DNA of 64,000 bases from JAPULR01 sp965238215 (GCA_965238215.1 OZ250180.1:1426001-1490000), one strand, 5' to 3'; numbered from the stretch's first letter, positions 41,498-51,165 are shown. The notes: generated from the letters alone by a model not told the origin. Made by a program: numbers and translations.

Positions 41498-43960
41498 CTA
41501 GGTGGACGCTGCGGCCAGCGCCTTCGCCCCCACCACGATTTCGCCATCCTCTATGTCCACGTGGGCCACGTCGCCCTCTTTCAGACGCCCTCCGAGGATC
41601 TCTTCCGAGAGCTGGTCTTCCACCACGTCCTGAATCAGGCGGCGCAACGGTCGAGCTCCGAAGTCGGGGTCGTATCCCTTCTCTGCCAAGTGCACCTTCG
41701 CCTCGTCCGTCACCTCCAGAGAGATGTGCTTCTCCTTAAGCTGCTGTTCCACTTCCTTGAGCTGCAGGCTGACGATGCTCAGGATGTGCTCCCGGCTGAG
41801 GGAGTGGAAGACGACGGTGGAGTCGATGCGATTCAAGAATTCGGGCCGGAAGAAGCGCTTCACCTCCCCCAAAACCTTATCCTTCATGCGCTGGTACGCC
41901 TGCTCTTCCGTCTTCGCGTCGTCCGACTTCAGGTTGAAGCCCATGGAGCTTTCGCGCCGGATCAGGTCCGACCCCAGGTTGCTGGTCATGACAATAATCG
42001 CGTTGCGGAAGTCCACCCTCCGACCCTTGGCATCGGCCAGATGCCCGTCGTCAAAGATCTGGAGGAGTATGTTGAACACCTCCGGGTGGGCCTTCTCAAT
42101 TTCGTCTAACAGGATGGTGCAGTAGGGCTTGCGGTGAACGGCCTCCGTCAGCTGCCCGCCGTCCTCGAACCCGATGTACCCGGGAGGCGAGCCGATGAGC
42201 CGCGCGACGGTGTGCCGCTCCATGAACTCGGACATGTCCAGCCGGATCATGGCGTCATCGCTGCCGAACATGAAGTCGGACAGGGTACGGACCAGTTCCG
42301 TCTTGCCCACTCCAGTGGGGCCCAGGAAGAGGAAGACGCCCATGGGACGGCGGGGGTCCTTGACGCCGGCCCTGGCGCGGCGGACGGCCTTCGAGATGTT
42401 CACGATGGCCTCGTCCTGGCCTATGATCCGCTTGTGCAGCTCGTCCTCCATGTGCAGCAGCCTCTCTGTCTCCTCCAACGCCAGCTTGGTAACGGGGATC
42501 CCCGTCCACATGCTGATAACTTCCGCCACGTCTTCCGACGTGACTGTGGTCTCCGCCTCTTGCCGATCGTCCTTCCAGTCCAACTCCTGCTCTTGCAACT
42601 GTTCGGACAGCCGGAGCTCCCGGTCTCGAAGCTCTGCGGCGTACTGGAAATTCTGCCCGCCGATGGCGTCGTCCTTCTCGCGTCGGACGCTCTGCAAAAT
42701 CCGCTGGGTTTCAGCCATCGAGAGGGGCGTGGAGGTGGAGCGGATGCGGACCCGTGAAGCCGCCTCGTCAATGACATCCACCGCCTTGTCGGGAAGGAAC
42801 CTATCGGGAATGAAGCGGGCCGCCAGGTTGGCGGCGCTTTCCAAGGCGTCGTCGCCTATCTTCAAATTGTGATGTTTCTCGTAGCTGCCGCGGAGGACCT
42901 TCAGGATTTCTGTGGTCTCCTCCACCGTAGGCTCCTCGACACGCACGGGCTGGAACCTCCGCTCAAGAGCCGAGTCCCTTTCCACGTACTTTCGGTAGTC
43001 GTTGGGAGTGGTCGAGCCGATGACCTGTATCTCCCCACGCTGCAGGGAGGGCTTCAGAATGTTGGCGGCGTCCACTGCCCCCTCGGCGGCGCCGGCCCCC
43101 ACAATGGTGTGTATCTCGTCGATGAACAGAACGCAGTTCTTGGAGCTGCGAATCTCGTCGATTATCTTCTTCAGTCGCTCTTCGAACTCGCCCCGGTACT
43201 TCGTGCCTGCCACCAGGGATCCCATGTCGAGCGTCAAAAGCCTCTTGCCCCGGAGGGTGTCCGGCACTGCGCCGGCAACAATGTGGTTGGCCAACGATTC
43301 GACGATGGCCGTCTTGCCCACGCCCGGCTCGCCGATGAGCACGGGGTTGTTCTTGGTGCGGCGGCTCAGGATCTGGATTATCCGATCCCGCTCCGTCTCC
43401 CGCCCCACCACCGGGTCAAGCGTGCCTTCTCTCGCGGCCTTCGTCAAGTCAATGCCCATCTGGTCCAGGGTGGGCGTACGCGCGGCGCCCCTGCCCTGGG
43501 CAGTGGTGGTGGGCACGTTCTGGCTGAGTACCCGCTGGGTTTCGGTCCGTACTTTCTCCAGGGTGACGCCAAGGCTCTCCAGCACGCCGGAAGCGACGCC
43601 TTCGCCCTCCCGCAGCAGGCCGGCCAGCAGGTGCTCCGTGCCTATGTAGGAGTGGTTGGCCCTTCGCGCTTCGTCCACGGCCAACTCAATAACCTTCTTG
43701 GCCCTGGGTGTGAGACCAATTTCGCCCGTGACGGGCTTCTCGCCGCGGCCAATGATGAATTCAACTGCGGCGCGCACCTTCTCCAAGTCGATGCCCAGAT
43801 TCTTGAGCACCCTCGCCACCACCCCCTCGGTCTCTCCCACAAGCCCAAGCAGGATGTGCTCCGTACCGATGTAGTTGTGGTTGAACCTCTGGGCCTCGTT
43901 CTGGGCCAGCGTTAGTACCCGTCTTGCTCTCTCAGAGAACTTTTCAAATCTACTGGACAT
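41498..43960 (-). CDS. clpC: ATP-dependent Clp protease ATP-binding subunit ClpC
   Basis: 820 aa. Two N-terminal Clp repeats (about 5-145), AAA domain 1 with GEPGVGKT and FIDEIHTIVGAG, a central coiled region of UVR type (QNFQYAAELRDRE), AAA domain 2 with GPTGVGKT and LLDEIEKAHPEV, and a C-terminal D2 small domain. Full length and intact; unfolds substrates for ClpP. It lies alone on the - strand with the orphan 5S gene upstream. Confidence 0.95.
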   Translation of the reverse strand: MSSRFEKFSERARRVLTLAQNEAQRFNHNYIGTEHILLGLVGETEGVVARVLKNLGIDLEKVRAAVEFIIGRGEKPVTGEIGLTPRAKKVIELAVDEARRANHSYIGTEHLLAGLLREGEGVASGVLESLGVTLEKVRTETQRVLSQNVPTTTAQGRGAARTPTLDQMGIDLTKAAREGTLDPVVGRETERDRIIQILSRRTKNNPVLIGEPGVGKTAIVESLANHIVAGAVPDTLRGKRLLTLDMGSLVAGTKYRGEFEERLKKIIDEIRSSKNCVLFIDEIHTIVGAGAAEGAVDAANILKPSLQRGEIQVIGSTTPNDYRKYVERDSALERRFQPVRVEEPTVEETTEILKVLRGSYEKHHNLKIGDDALESAANLAARFIPDRFLPDKAVDVIDEAASRVRIRSTSTPLSMAETQRILQSVRREKDDAIGGQNFQYAAELRDRELRLSEQLQEQELDWKDDRQEAETTVTSEDVAEVISMWTGIPVTKLALEETERLLHMEDELHKRIIGQDEAIVNISKAVRRARAGVKDPRRPMGVFLFLGPTGVGKTELVRTLSDFMFGSDDAMIRLDMSEFMERHTVARLIGSPPGYIGFEDGGQLTEAVHRKPYCTILLDEIEKAHPEVFNILLQIFDDGHLADAKGRRVDFRNAIIVMTSNLGSDLIRRESSMGFNLKSDDAKTEEQAYQRMKDKVLGEVKRFFRPEFLNRIDSTVVFHSLSREHILSIVSLQLKEVEQQLKEKHISLEVTDEAKVHLAEKGYDPDFGARPLRRLIQDVVEDQLSEEILGGRLKEGDVAHVDIEDGEIVVGAKALAAAST

Positions 43961-44188
43961 TGGCTAACCCCTCAGGACTGGATGGGTTAAGAGATGCTGT
44001 GTCGGTTCATAACTGGTACGGCGTCGTGGCAGTCTGGGGGTGCCCCAAGGAACTGCTGCCTCAACCATTATAGTATAGGTTTGGCGGGCGAAGGCTGTAA
44101 AGGCATGAAACCGGAGCTTGCAGTTAGTTTGTCAGAGGAATCTAGAGGCGGGGATCGCGCCTGAAGGCTTCGTCTGGCGTGAAGCTGA

Positions 44189-44209
44189 TGGGGTTCTCGA
44201 GGAACCCCA
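44189..44209 (-). terminator. Hairpin after the 5S rRNA gene
   Basis: TGGGGTTC/GAACCCCA, 8-bp stem with a 5-base loop, 17 bases beyond the 5S 3' end. There is no U-tract, so it may be a processing or weak termination structure. Confidence 0.4.
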
Positions 44210-44225
44210 CGCATCACTTGTAAAT

Positions 44226-44343
44226 CCCTGGCAGTGGCTTATTTTCCCACCTCGTTACCAAGGCAGTATCGTCAGCGCTGGGGCGTGTCACTTCCGTGTT
44301 CGGGATGGGAACGGGTGGGTCCACCCCGCTCTAACCACCAAGG
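44226..44343 (-). rRNA. rrf: 5S ribosomal RNA
   Basis: On the - strand the sequence begins CCTTGGTGGTTAGAGC, contains the conserved CCCATCCCGAACACGG-type loop (positions about 44295-44315) and ends GCCACTGCCAGGG, which pairs with the 5' end. Boundaries are set by that pairing. No 16S or 23S gene is next to it, so it is an orphan copy. Confidence 0.88.
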
Positions 44344-44660
44344 AATATACTACAGATATTATGCTATAAATTTCACAAACTGGCAAGGGGGTTGACCCCC
44401 CTTTCCAATTTGCTCAGCCGCGATTGCCCAGATGAACCCTCGTAGGGGCAGTTGTTGGACCACCTCCGCACGGCCTCTTGGCCAATTTGCGGCAAACTCC
44501 GGATTCCCATCCCAAACAGGGAACGGTTTGGCCTTCGGATGCATATTATCTGTCAGAAGCCACAACTTATTCGACTAAGTAAACTTTCTAAACCGGTCTC
44601 AATCGGTGTAGATTAGCAAAGGTAAGGCTGGAGAAAGTCAGGGACTGGAGGTATGCAACG
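44344..44660. other. Intergenic region upstream of 5S and the DUF192 gene
   Basis: About 317 bases without a credible gene. It contains a degenerate copy of the CGTAGGGGC hairpin repeat from 44440. It should hold the promoters of both 5S (leftward) and the DUF192 gene (rightward), but no strong -35/-10 pair was recognised. Confidence 0.5.
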
Positions 44661-45140
44661 ATGTTCAACGTGAAATACTTGTTAGTCCCCTTGGTTTTGC
44701 TTTTCACCACCGCATGCGTCAACTGCGATCCCGCTCCGCCCAACGACGGCACATCGAGGGTCATAATAGAGGACGTCTGGTTTGACGTTGAAGTTCCCCG
44801 TACTCAATACCTCTGGGAACAGGGACTGACCGGCCGTCCCTACCTGGAGGCGGGCAAGGGCATGCTCTACATTCCCGACGGACCGGATGCGGGCGCTCTT
44901 TGGATGAAGGGAATGCGGTTTCCCCTGGATTTCATCTGGATTGGAAGAAATTGCCGCGTGGTGGACATCCACCCCTACGCCAGCGTTCCGCTTCCCAATA
45001 CGCCGGACGAACGGATACCCAAGTACCGCTCTTACACCAGGGCCGCCTATGCCCTTGAGGTAAACGCCGGAGAAGTCGACAGGTACGACATTCATGTGGG
45101 AGACAGAGTCGAGTTCGATAACATTCGCGCACATTGCTGA
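44661..45140 (+). CDS. DUF192 family lipoprotein
   Basis: 159 aa. A signal peptide ends in T-T-A-C (16-19). The DUF192 core includes EQGLTGRPYLEAGKGMLYI, WMKGMRFPLDFIWI and the late YALEVNAGEVDRYDIHVGD. Function of this fold is unknown. A VWA lipoprotein gene follows after 92 bases and may be co-expressed. Confidence 0.85.
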   Translation: MFNVKYLLVPLVLLFTTACVNCDPAPPNDGTSRVIIEDVWFDVEVPRTQYLWEQGLTGRPYLEAGKGMLYIPDGPDAGALWMKGMRFPLDFIWIGRNCRVVDIHPYASVPLPNTPDERIPKYRSYTRAAYALEVNAGEVDRYDIHVGDRVEFDNIRAHC

Positions 45141-45232
45141 CCCAAAGCACACACCCGGGCGCAGCATGTCTCGAAACCCGGATGTATCCCAAAGAAGGGC
45201 CCACTTTGCATAAACACCATGGAGGTAGAAAG

Positions 45233-47032
45233 ATGACGAAGTTTCTAACAATAGCCCTTTTAGCAATCGTTGGTTTGCTGGTCATTGCTGCATGTGGCGG
45301 CGATGATGAAGAAGCCCCGGCGCCCACACCCGCAGCCCACAGGCCCGCGCCCACCGCCGCCCCGGCCACTATGGCCCCCGCACCGGCTCCCACCATGGCC
45401 CCAACCGCCGCTCCCACGATGGCGCCGACTGCTGCCCCGGCCACGGCGGCCCCTGCGGCCCCCAGAGCTACGGCAGCGGCAGCCACTGCAGCGCCTACCA
45501 TGGCCCCCAGAGCGATGCCCACTGCAGCGCCCACACCCACGCGCCAGCGGCCTAGACCCGCGGCGACCCCCTCAGCAGCTCCGCAGGCCGCGGCCGGCAC
45601 GCCTTCCGCCACAACCTTCCGCGATTACGCCAGGGAGCGATTCGTCTCCGCAGCCGTGGACAACGTGTCCACCTTTAGCCTGGACACGGACCGCACCTCC
45701 TACTTCCTCGCCCTCAACTGGGCCAGAAACGGTTACGAGATAGACCCCGACTCCGTTAGGGCAGAGGAATGGATCAACGCCTTCAACTACGGCTACGAAC
45801 AGCCCAGACGCGACGACAGTTTCGCCATCACCACTGATATCGTCACCCATCCCCTGGACAGCCGGACGCACCTGGCGCGCATAGCCTTCCAGGCCCCGGA
45901 TGTGGACTACGACGCCACCCCTGTTAACGTCACCCTGGTGCTGGATGCCTCGGGCTCTATGGCCGACGGAAACCGGGTGGACATAGCTCGGGAGGCGGCG
46001 GAAAGCATCAGGCTCAGTCTGAGAGACCATGACCGTATCGCCGTCGTCCACTTCAGCCAGGAAGTCCTCCACCAGTACACCGTTGAGCACCGTCGCCCGG
46101 ATGACCGGGATGTATGGAACTCCATCATGAGCCTTCAGCCCAGCAACTCCACCAACGTGCAGGCGGGACTGGACGAGGCGGTATGGCTCGCCGACCAGGC
46201 GCGCAGGCAGAACCCAGACGCCTACAACTACATCATCCTCATGTCCGACGGCGTGGCCAACGTGGACGCCACCGACCCCTTCGCCATCCTTGAGAGCGCC
46301 GGAGACTACGACAGCAGCAATCCCCTGCGCCTAATCACCATCGGCGTGGGCATAGAGAACTTCAACGACTTTCTCCTGGAGCAGTTGGCCCAGCACGGCA
46401 ACGGCTGGTACAGATACCTCTCCGACGTCGACCAGGCCAGGGCCACCTTCAGCCGGGAGAACTGGTTTGCACTGTCCATACCCTTCGCTGACCAGACCCG
46501 CGCCCAGGTTACCTGGGACCCCAACGTGGTGAACTGGTGGCGCATTGTCGGCTACGAGAACCGCGTCACCTCGGACGAGTCCTTCACCCAGGCACGGAAG
46601 GAGTTCGCCGAGATACCCGCCGGAGCGGCGACAACGGTCTTCTACGAGTTGGAACTGAAGGACCAATGGTTCTCCGGCCCCCTGACCCTGGGAGACGTGG
46701 AAATCCGATGGGTGACCCCCTCGACGGAAGAATCCAACCGGCAGCACGCGGGCATCACTAGCCACAACTTCGACTTCAACGGCGCCGATCCCCTACTGCG
46801 GCTCGGAGCAGTGGTTGCCCTGTTTGCGGACCGGTACAGCAGCCTGCCCCACGCCGACTCCTCCAGCCGGACTGTCGTGGACGACCTGCTACACCTGCAG
46901 ATGAAAGAACTCCAGTTGCTGCAAGCCGGCCTCGGTGACTTGGGAGCCTACCAGGACCTGGCCTTCCTGCTGGAGCACATTACAAGGAACTCACTGGATG
47001 TAGCGCGTGGTTCTTCAGGGTATAGCAGGTAG
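45233..47032 (+). CDS. VWA-domain lipoprotein (YfbK-like)
   Basis: 599 aa. Signal with lipobox I-A-A-C at about 18-21, then an Ala/Pro/Thr-rich stalk to about residue 120. A YfbK-type N-terminal region (SVAAVDNVSTFSLDTDRTSY-like) leads into a von Willebrand A domain with MIDAS D-A-S-G-S-M and later TNVQAGL and LMSDGVAN. C-terminal YfbK-type domain completes it. Probably a surface adhesion or complex-assembly protein. GGAGG before ATG 45233. Confidence 0.87.
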   Translation: MTKFLTIALLAIVGLLVIAACGGDDEEAPAPTPAAHRPAPTAAPATMAPAPAPTMAPTAAPTMAPTAAPATAAPAAPRATAAAATAAPTMAPRAMPTAAPTPTRQRPRPAATPSAAPQAAAGTPSATTFRDYARERFVSAAVDNVSTFSLDTDRTSYFLALNWARNGYEIDPDSVRAEEWINAFNYGYEQPRRDDSFAITTDIVTHPLDSRTHLARIAFQAPDVDYDATPVNVTLVLDASGSMADGNRVDIAREAAESIRLSLRDHDRIAVVHFSQEVLHQYTVEHRRPDDRDVWNSIMSLQPSNSTNVQAGLDEAVWLADQARRQNPDAYNYIILMSDGVANVDATDPFAILESAGDYDSSNPLRLITIGVGIENFNDFLLEQLAQHGNGWYRYLSDVDQARATFSRENWFALSIPFADQTRAQVTWDPNVVNWWRIVGYENRVTSDESFTQARKEFAEIPAGAATTVFYELELKDQWFSGPLTLGDVEIRWVTPSTEESNRQHAGITSHNFDFNGADPLLRLGAVVALFADRYSSLPHADSSSRTVVDDLLHLQMKELQLLQAGLGDLGAYQDLAFLLEHITRNSLDVARGSSGYSR

Positions 47033-47089
47033 TCCCAGACTGGTGATCTGACGAAGGGGAGCACCCTAATCGATCATTCTGTAGAGCAT

Positions 47090-47145
47090 AGCGGCGAAGA
47101 ATCTCGGTGATAGAAGGCGCAAGTGAGCCGGGATTCTTCGCTGCT
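47090..47145. repeat. Imperfect inverted repeat element
   Basis: Arms 47090-47107 and 47128-47145 match at 16 of 18 positions (GCGAAGAATC core). Shares GAAGAATCTCG with the R2 repeats at 47955 and 51379. Lies in the 208-base gap between the VWA and moaE genes and may also act as a transcript end. Confidence 0.55.
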
Positions 47146-47241
47146 CTCAGAGTGACGCTTGGGCTGGGCGCTCTCCACCACGCAACAGTCCATTGCCGTA
47201 GCAATGACGGCGTAAGCGCTCCCTCAATCCCTGGCCAACGC

Positions 47242-47676
47242 CTAATCCGGAGCGGCAGTCACCGCGTGGGACTGGCAGCCCACCCAGATCTGCCCGTCCT
47301 CGAAGACTTCCTTCTTCCATATGGGCACCGTCTCTTTGATCCGGTCCACCACGTAGCCGCAGGCCCGAAAGGCCTCCTTCCGATGCGGCGACGCAATGGC
47401 AACCACCAGGCTGATGTCCTCAATCTCCAGCCGCCCAATACGGTGGACTATGGAAATGTCCTGAATCGGCCACTTCTGGGCAACCTCATCAGCTATCTCC
47501 CGCAGCTTCTTCAGGGCCATGGGCACGTAGCCTTCGTATTCCAGATAGAGGACAGTCTTGTCCATGGACGTGCGCCGAGTGGTCCCCAGGAAGGTGACCA
47601 CCGCTCCGTTACTGTCTCGCCGCACCGACGCGGTTGCGGGCTGAGGATCTAGGGGATCACGGGTTATCTCTATCAT
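47242..47676 (-). CDS. moaE: Molybdopterin synthase catalytic subunit MoaE
   Basis: About 144 aa. GAVVTFLGTTRR, LEYEGYVPMALKKL and SPHRKEAFRACGYVVDRIKETVPIWKKE contain the conserved MoaE residues, including the active-site lysines. Transfers sulfur from thiocarboxylated MoaD to precursor Z. ATG 47676 fits the family N-terminus; the extra upstream 15 codons are rejected. moaD lies upstream across a repeat-bearing 282-base gap. Confidence 0.92.
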   Translation of the reverse strand: MIEITRDPLDPQPATASVRRDSNGAVVTFLGTTRRTSMDKTVLYLEYEGYVPMALKKLREIADEVAQKWPIQDISIVHRIGRLEIEDISLVVAIASPHRKEAFRACGYVVDRIKETVPIWKKEVFEDGQIWVGCQSHAVTAAPD

Positions 47677-47828
47677 GCGGTTTCTCCTATTGGCGGTGCA
47701 GTTGACAGCGTACTCTGCCACGCCCTGTCATTCCCCTGAAAATAGACCTGCAACCTCTTTGTCATCTTGTAGCGGCGGGTTTGAAACCCGCCCTCTCCCT
47801 CTCCTGCCATCCCCGTCCCCTCCTCCGT

Positions 47829-47853
47829 TGTCCTCGCGTATGCGGGGACCCAT
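47829..47853. repeat. Dispersed repeat, family R3 (diverged copy) in the moaD-moaE gap
   Basis: TGTCCTCGCG..GCGGGGACCCAT, related to the tandem copies at 51245 and 51301. The rest of the gap 47677-47958 has low-complexity C/T-rich sequence and no gene. Confidence 0.55.
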
Positions 47854-47954
47854 TTTTTCTCCGTTAATCTCGCGGAGAGCCTGCCCCCGTGAAGACGGGG
47901 GATGGGGGTGAAGCCCATGTCCAGCTTCATCCCCTTACGTGGCCTTCGCAACGC

Positions 47955-47996
47955 CATGTCATTCTGAACGGAGCGAAGCGGAGTGAAGAATCTCGT
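47955..47996. repeat. Dispersed repeat, family R2, overlapping the end of moaD
   Basis: 42-base element CATGTCATTCTG...GAATCTCGT, 41 of 42 bases identical to 51379-51420. It supplies the last 13 codons and stop of moaD, so it has become coding here. Confidence 0.75.
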
Positions 47997-48255
47997 CCGT
48001 AAAACACCTTGAACCTCCGCTCACGGGCGGAATGAGGGCAACCTCGTCACCCTCTCGAAGGACCAAGCCCCCCTCGGCGTACTCCTCGTTTACCGCAGCG
48101 ACGATCTCCACCGCAGGCGGAGCCAGACCAGGATGTGCCTGGCGAATCTCTCGCAGCAGGTCTGCGAGGGTAGACTCCTCCGGCAGCTGCCAACTGCATT
48201 CCGACGCGCCAGCCCTCTCGCGGTAGAGGGCAAAGAATCGCACGGTGACCTTCAT
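47959..48255 (-). CDS. moaD: Molybdopterin synthase sulfur carrier MoaD with non-canonical C-terminal extension
   Basis: 98 aa ubiquitin-like protein: VTVRFFALYRERAGA, ADLLREI, VAAVNEEYAEGG, LREGDEVALIPPVSGG. The functional C-terminal Gly-Gly is at 80-81, but translation continues for 17 residues (SRCF then sequence encoded by the R2 repeat). MoaD must end in a free Gly-Gly to be adenylated and thiocarboxylated, so the product needs trimming or is inactive, unless a base was misread (a TCA codon directly after GGT could have been TGA). Confidence 0.85.
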   Translation of the reverse strand: MKVTVRFFALYRERAGASECSWQLPEESTLADLLREIRQAHPGLAPPAVEIVAAVNEEYAEGGLVLREGDEVALIPPVSGGSRCFTDEILHSASLRSE

Positions 48256-48312
48256 CCTACCGCAACCTTTCACTACGTTCGCTAGTACCGCCCATAGGGG
48301 TGATACGCCGCC

Positions 48313-48570
48313 CTAGTGGTACTCCTTGCCCTGCTCCAACGCCGCCTCGATGGACCGCACCAGCCGCTTGGCCGATTCGGCGTCCAATTCCACCGCCACT
48401 CGCGCTCCGGGCCCCTTGGACGAATCTACGAAGTCAATGTTCAGGGCGTGGTCGAAGGGCGCGTGGAAGGGGTGATCGAAGGACACGTTCACCTGGTCCA
48501 CCTTTATCCAGCCCGGTGTCCCCTTGCCGCAGCCGGAGATCGGGGCCGTCTCTACAATCATGGTACACAT
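48313..48570 (-). CDS. DUF6295 family protein
   Basis: 85 aa starting MCTMIVETAPISG, with VDQVNVSFDHPFHAPFDHALNIDF and GARVAVELDAESAKRL, the pattern of DUF6295. Histidines may bind metal. GAGGG precedes the ATG. It lies 10 bases after a dienelactone hydrolase gene, so they form an operon. Function unknown. Confidence 0.8.
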   Translation of the reverse strand: MCTMIVETAPISGCGKGTPGWIKVDQVNVSFDHPFHAPFDHALNIDFVDSSKGPGARVAVELDAESAKRLVRSIEAALEQGKEYH

Positions 48571-48580
48571 GTTTTCCCTC

Positions 48581-49345
48581 CTAGCCTGCGCCCTGTAGGT
48601 GCTTGGCGAAGAATGCGAACACCTTCTGCCAGCCGTCCACGGCCTGCTCTTGGCGGTACATGGGCTTGTCGTAGTAGAAGAAGCCGTGGCCGGCGTTGGG
48701 GTACATGTGGAACTCGATGTCCTTGCCGTGCTTCTTCAACTCCTCCTCGTGTCGGGCAACCTGGTCGGGAGGCGGCGACACGTCTTCCTCGCCAAACAGT
48801 CCCAACAGAGGGCAGCAAAGGTCCTGCGTGAGATCAAAGGGAGCCACGGGTTGTTGCGGCGTGAGGGAGTCTGCGGACTGCATGACGTTGCCGCCCCATA
48901 ACTCCACCGCGGCGTCCCAACCGGTGCTGCTGCAGGCGATGAGGAAGGTTTGGCGTCCGCCGGAGCAGCTGCCTATGACACCCACCTTCCCGTTGGAGTA
49001 GGGAAGATTCGTCACGTAGTCCCGCGCCGCCACCGCGTCGGCGATGACGTGTTCGTCGTAAGCGCCTCCCTTGCTTCGCGTATGCGCGGCAACGTCCTCC
49101 GCAGTGCCATGTCCGAAGTCATAGAAGAGGTTGGGGCAGATGGCTACGTAGCCGTGATGGGCGAACTTACGAGTGAACTCCTTGTAGAGTTCGTCCCAGC
49201 CGGGGATGTGGTGCACCAGCACCACGGTGGGGAAGGGGCCGGACCCCATCGGGCGAGCGAAATAGGCGTTTATGCTGTCGCCGTTGTGCCCTTCAAGCGT
49301 GATGGTTTCGGCAATCATGCCTTCGTACATTTCCGTTGTGTACAT
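48581..49345 (-). CDS. Dienelactone hydrolase family protein
   Basis: 254 aa alpha/beta hydrolase. Nucleophile elbow GSCSGG with Cys as in dienelactone hydrolases, Asp in GEEDVSPP and His in YPNAGHGFFYYD. Usually acts on ring-cleavage lactones, though many members have other esters. In operon with the DUF6295 gene. Confidence 0.88.
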   Translation of the reverse strand: MYTTEMYEGMIAETITLEGHNGDSINAYFARPMGSGPFPTVVLVHHIPGWDELYKEFTRKFAHHGYVAICPNLFYDFGHGTAEDVAAHTRSKGGAYDEHVIADAVAARDYVTNLPYSNGKVGVIGSCSGGRQTFLIACSSTGWDAAVELWGGNVMQSADSLTPQQPVAPFDLTQDLCCPLLGLFGEEDVSPPPDQVARHEEELKKHGKDIEFHMYPNAGHGFFYYDKPMYRQEQAVDGWQKVFAFFAKHLQGAG

Positions 49346-49470
49346 TCTTCTTGTCCTTTCTATGGATGCGCTCTACATATGTGTAGATTCTTGCAGTCCT
49401 TTCTAGAAGTGTGCTCTACATAAATTTACGGGAATCGGCTCCGTTGTCAACCTCAAACGGCCTTGGCGCG

Positions 49471-51165
49471 CTACCGGCGTCCCTTCCTTCGCCGCCCCCA
49501 CGAGTCCCGAAGGGCCACGGTCCGGTTGAAAACGGGCGCGCCGGTGCCGGAGTCCAGTCCGTCCAGGCAGAAGTAGCCGATGCGCTCGAACTGGTAGGGC
49601 GTCCCTGTCTCAGCATCAGCCATCCCCGGCTCCAGCCGGCAATCTTCCAGGGTGACTATCGAATTGGGATTCAAGTAGTCCATGAAATCGCCTTCTTCCG
49701 GCTTCTCCACGCTGAACAGGTGGTCATAGAGCCGCGCCTTGGCGCTTATGGCGTGGGCCGCCGAAACCCAATGGATGGTCCCGCGTACACGACGACCGTC
49801 GGGGGCCTGGCCGCCCCGGCTTTCGGGGTCGTATGTGCAACGCACCTCCGCCACCCGCCCCGTCTGCGGGTCTTTCGTGAAGCCTACGCATCGCACCAGG
49901 TAGGCGTAGCGAAGCCGCACCTCTTTGCCGGGGGCCAACCGGTAGAACTTACGCGGCGGATCTTCCATGAAGTCGTCCTGCTCCACGTAGAGCGTTTTGG
50001 AGAATGGGACCTTCCGCGTACCCATTGACGCGTCCTCCGGGTTGTTGACGGCCTCCATCTCCTCCACCTGCCCCTCCGGGTAGTTCTCGATGACCAGCCG
50101 CAGGGGATGAAGGACGCCCATGACGCGACGGGCCTTGCGGTTCAAGTCCTCTCGCACGCAGTGTTCCAGCATCTGGATCTCCACGGTGTTGGGCCGCTTG
50201 GCCACTCCTTGCAACTTGGTGAAAGCCCGCAGGGCCTCCGGGGTGTAGCCCCGACGACGCATGGCGGAAAGGGTAGGCATTCGGGGGTCGTCCCAGCCCG
50301 ACACGTACCCGCCTTCCACCAACTCTCGAAGCTTCCGCTTGCTCATCACCGTGTGGGTCAGGTTCAAACGGGCGAACTCTATCTGCTGAGGATGGTGGAT
50401 GCCCAGCTTTTCTATCAGCCAGTCGTAGAGAGGCCTGTGGTCTTCAAACTCCAGGCTGCATAAGGAGTGGGTTATTCCCTCTATGGAGTCCGACTGACCG
50501 TGGGCGAAGTCGTAGGTGGGGTAGATGCACCACCTGTCGCCGGTGCGCTGGTGGGAAACATGGAGGATGCGGTAAAGCACGGGATCGCGGAGATTCAGGT
50601 TGCCGGAAACCATGTCTATCTTGGCCCGCAGGACCCGCGCGCCGTCTTCGAACTCGCCGGCTCTCATGCGACGGAATAGGTCCAGGTTCTCCTCAACGCT
50701 CCTATCTCTATAAGGGCTGTCAACGCCGGGCTGAGTGAATGTCCCTCGGTGCTGGCGGATCTCGTCCTGGGAGAGATCGCATACGTAGGCCAGACCGGCC
50801 TTGATCAGATGTATGGCGAACTCGTAAAGCTGCTTGAAGTAGTCGGAGGCGAAGTAGAGGTGGTCGCCCCAGTCGAAGCCCAGCCAGCGCAGGTCTTCCT
50901 GGATGGCGCGGACGTACTCTTCCTCTTCCTTGGCGGGATTCGTGTCGTCGAACCGCAAGTGGCATGAGCCGCCATATTCTTCAGCGATGCCAAAGTTGAT
51001 GAAGGCGGCCTTGGTGTGACCGACGTGCAGGTAGCCGTTGGGCTCCGGCGGAAAGCGGGTGGCCACCCGCCCCTGAAACCGGTTGCTCTCCACGTGCGAC
51101 TGGATGATAGTCCGAATAAAGTCGGTGGAGGGAGCGCTCTCGACCCTGGTCTTCTGCGTGGTCAT
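49471..51165 (-). CDS. glnS: Glutamine--tRNA ligase
   Basis: 564 aa. RFPPEPNGYLHVGHTKAA contains the HIGH-equivalent, and VMSKRKL the KMSKS-equivalent; the C-terminal anticodon-binding beta-barrels are complete. The start ATG 51165 is chosen because upstream codons overlap the R3 repeat. Direct charging of Gln by GlnS is less common outside Proteobacteria and may suggest transfer in this lineage. Confidence 0.93.
   Translation of the reverse strand: MTTQKTRVESAPSTDFIRTIIQSHVESNRFQGRVATRFPPEPNGYLHVGHTKAAFINFGIAEEYGGSCHLRFDDTNPAKEEEEYVRAIQEDLRWLGFDWGDHLYFASDYFKQLYEFAIHLIKAGLAYVCDLSQDEIRQHRGTFTQPGVDSPYRDRSVEENLDLFRRMRAGEFEDGARVLRAKIDMVSGNLNLRDPVLYRILHVSHQRTGDRWCIYPTYDFAHGQSDSIEGITHSLCSLEFEDHRPLYDWLIEKLGIHHPQQIEFARLNLTHTVMSKRKLRELVEGGYVSGWDDPRMPTLSAMRRRGYTPEALRAFTKLQGVAKRPNTVEIQMLEHCVREDLNRKARRVMGVLHPLRLVIENYPEGQVEEMEAVNNPEDASMGTRKVPFSKTLYVEQDDFMEDPPRKFYRLAPGKEVRLRYAYLVRCVGFTKDPQTGRVAEVRCTYDPESRGGQAPDGRRVRGTIHWVSAAHAISAKARLYDHLFSVEKPEEGDFMDYLNPNSIVTLEDCRLEPGMADAETGTPYQFERIGYFCLDGLDSGTGAPVFNRTVALRDSWGRRRKGRR

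Noticed and set aside
44359..44565. 68-codon open frame near 5S rRNA
   Set aside because: Includes a degraded R1 repeat and has no start signal.
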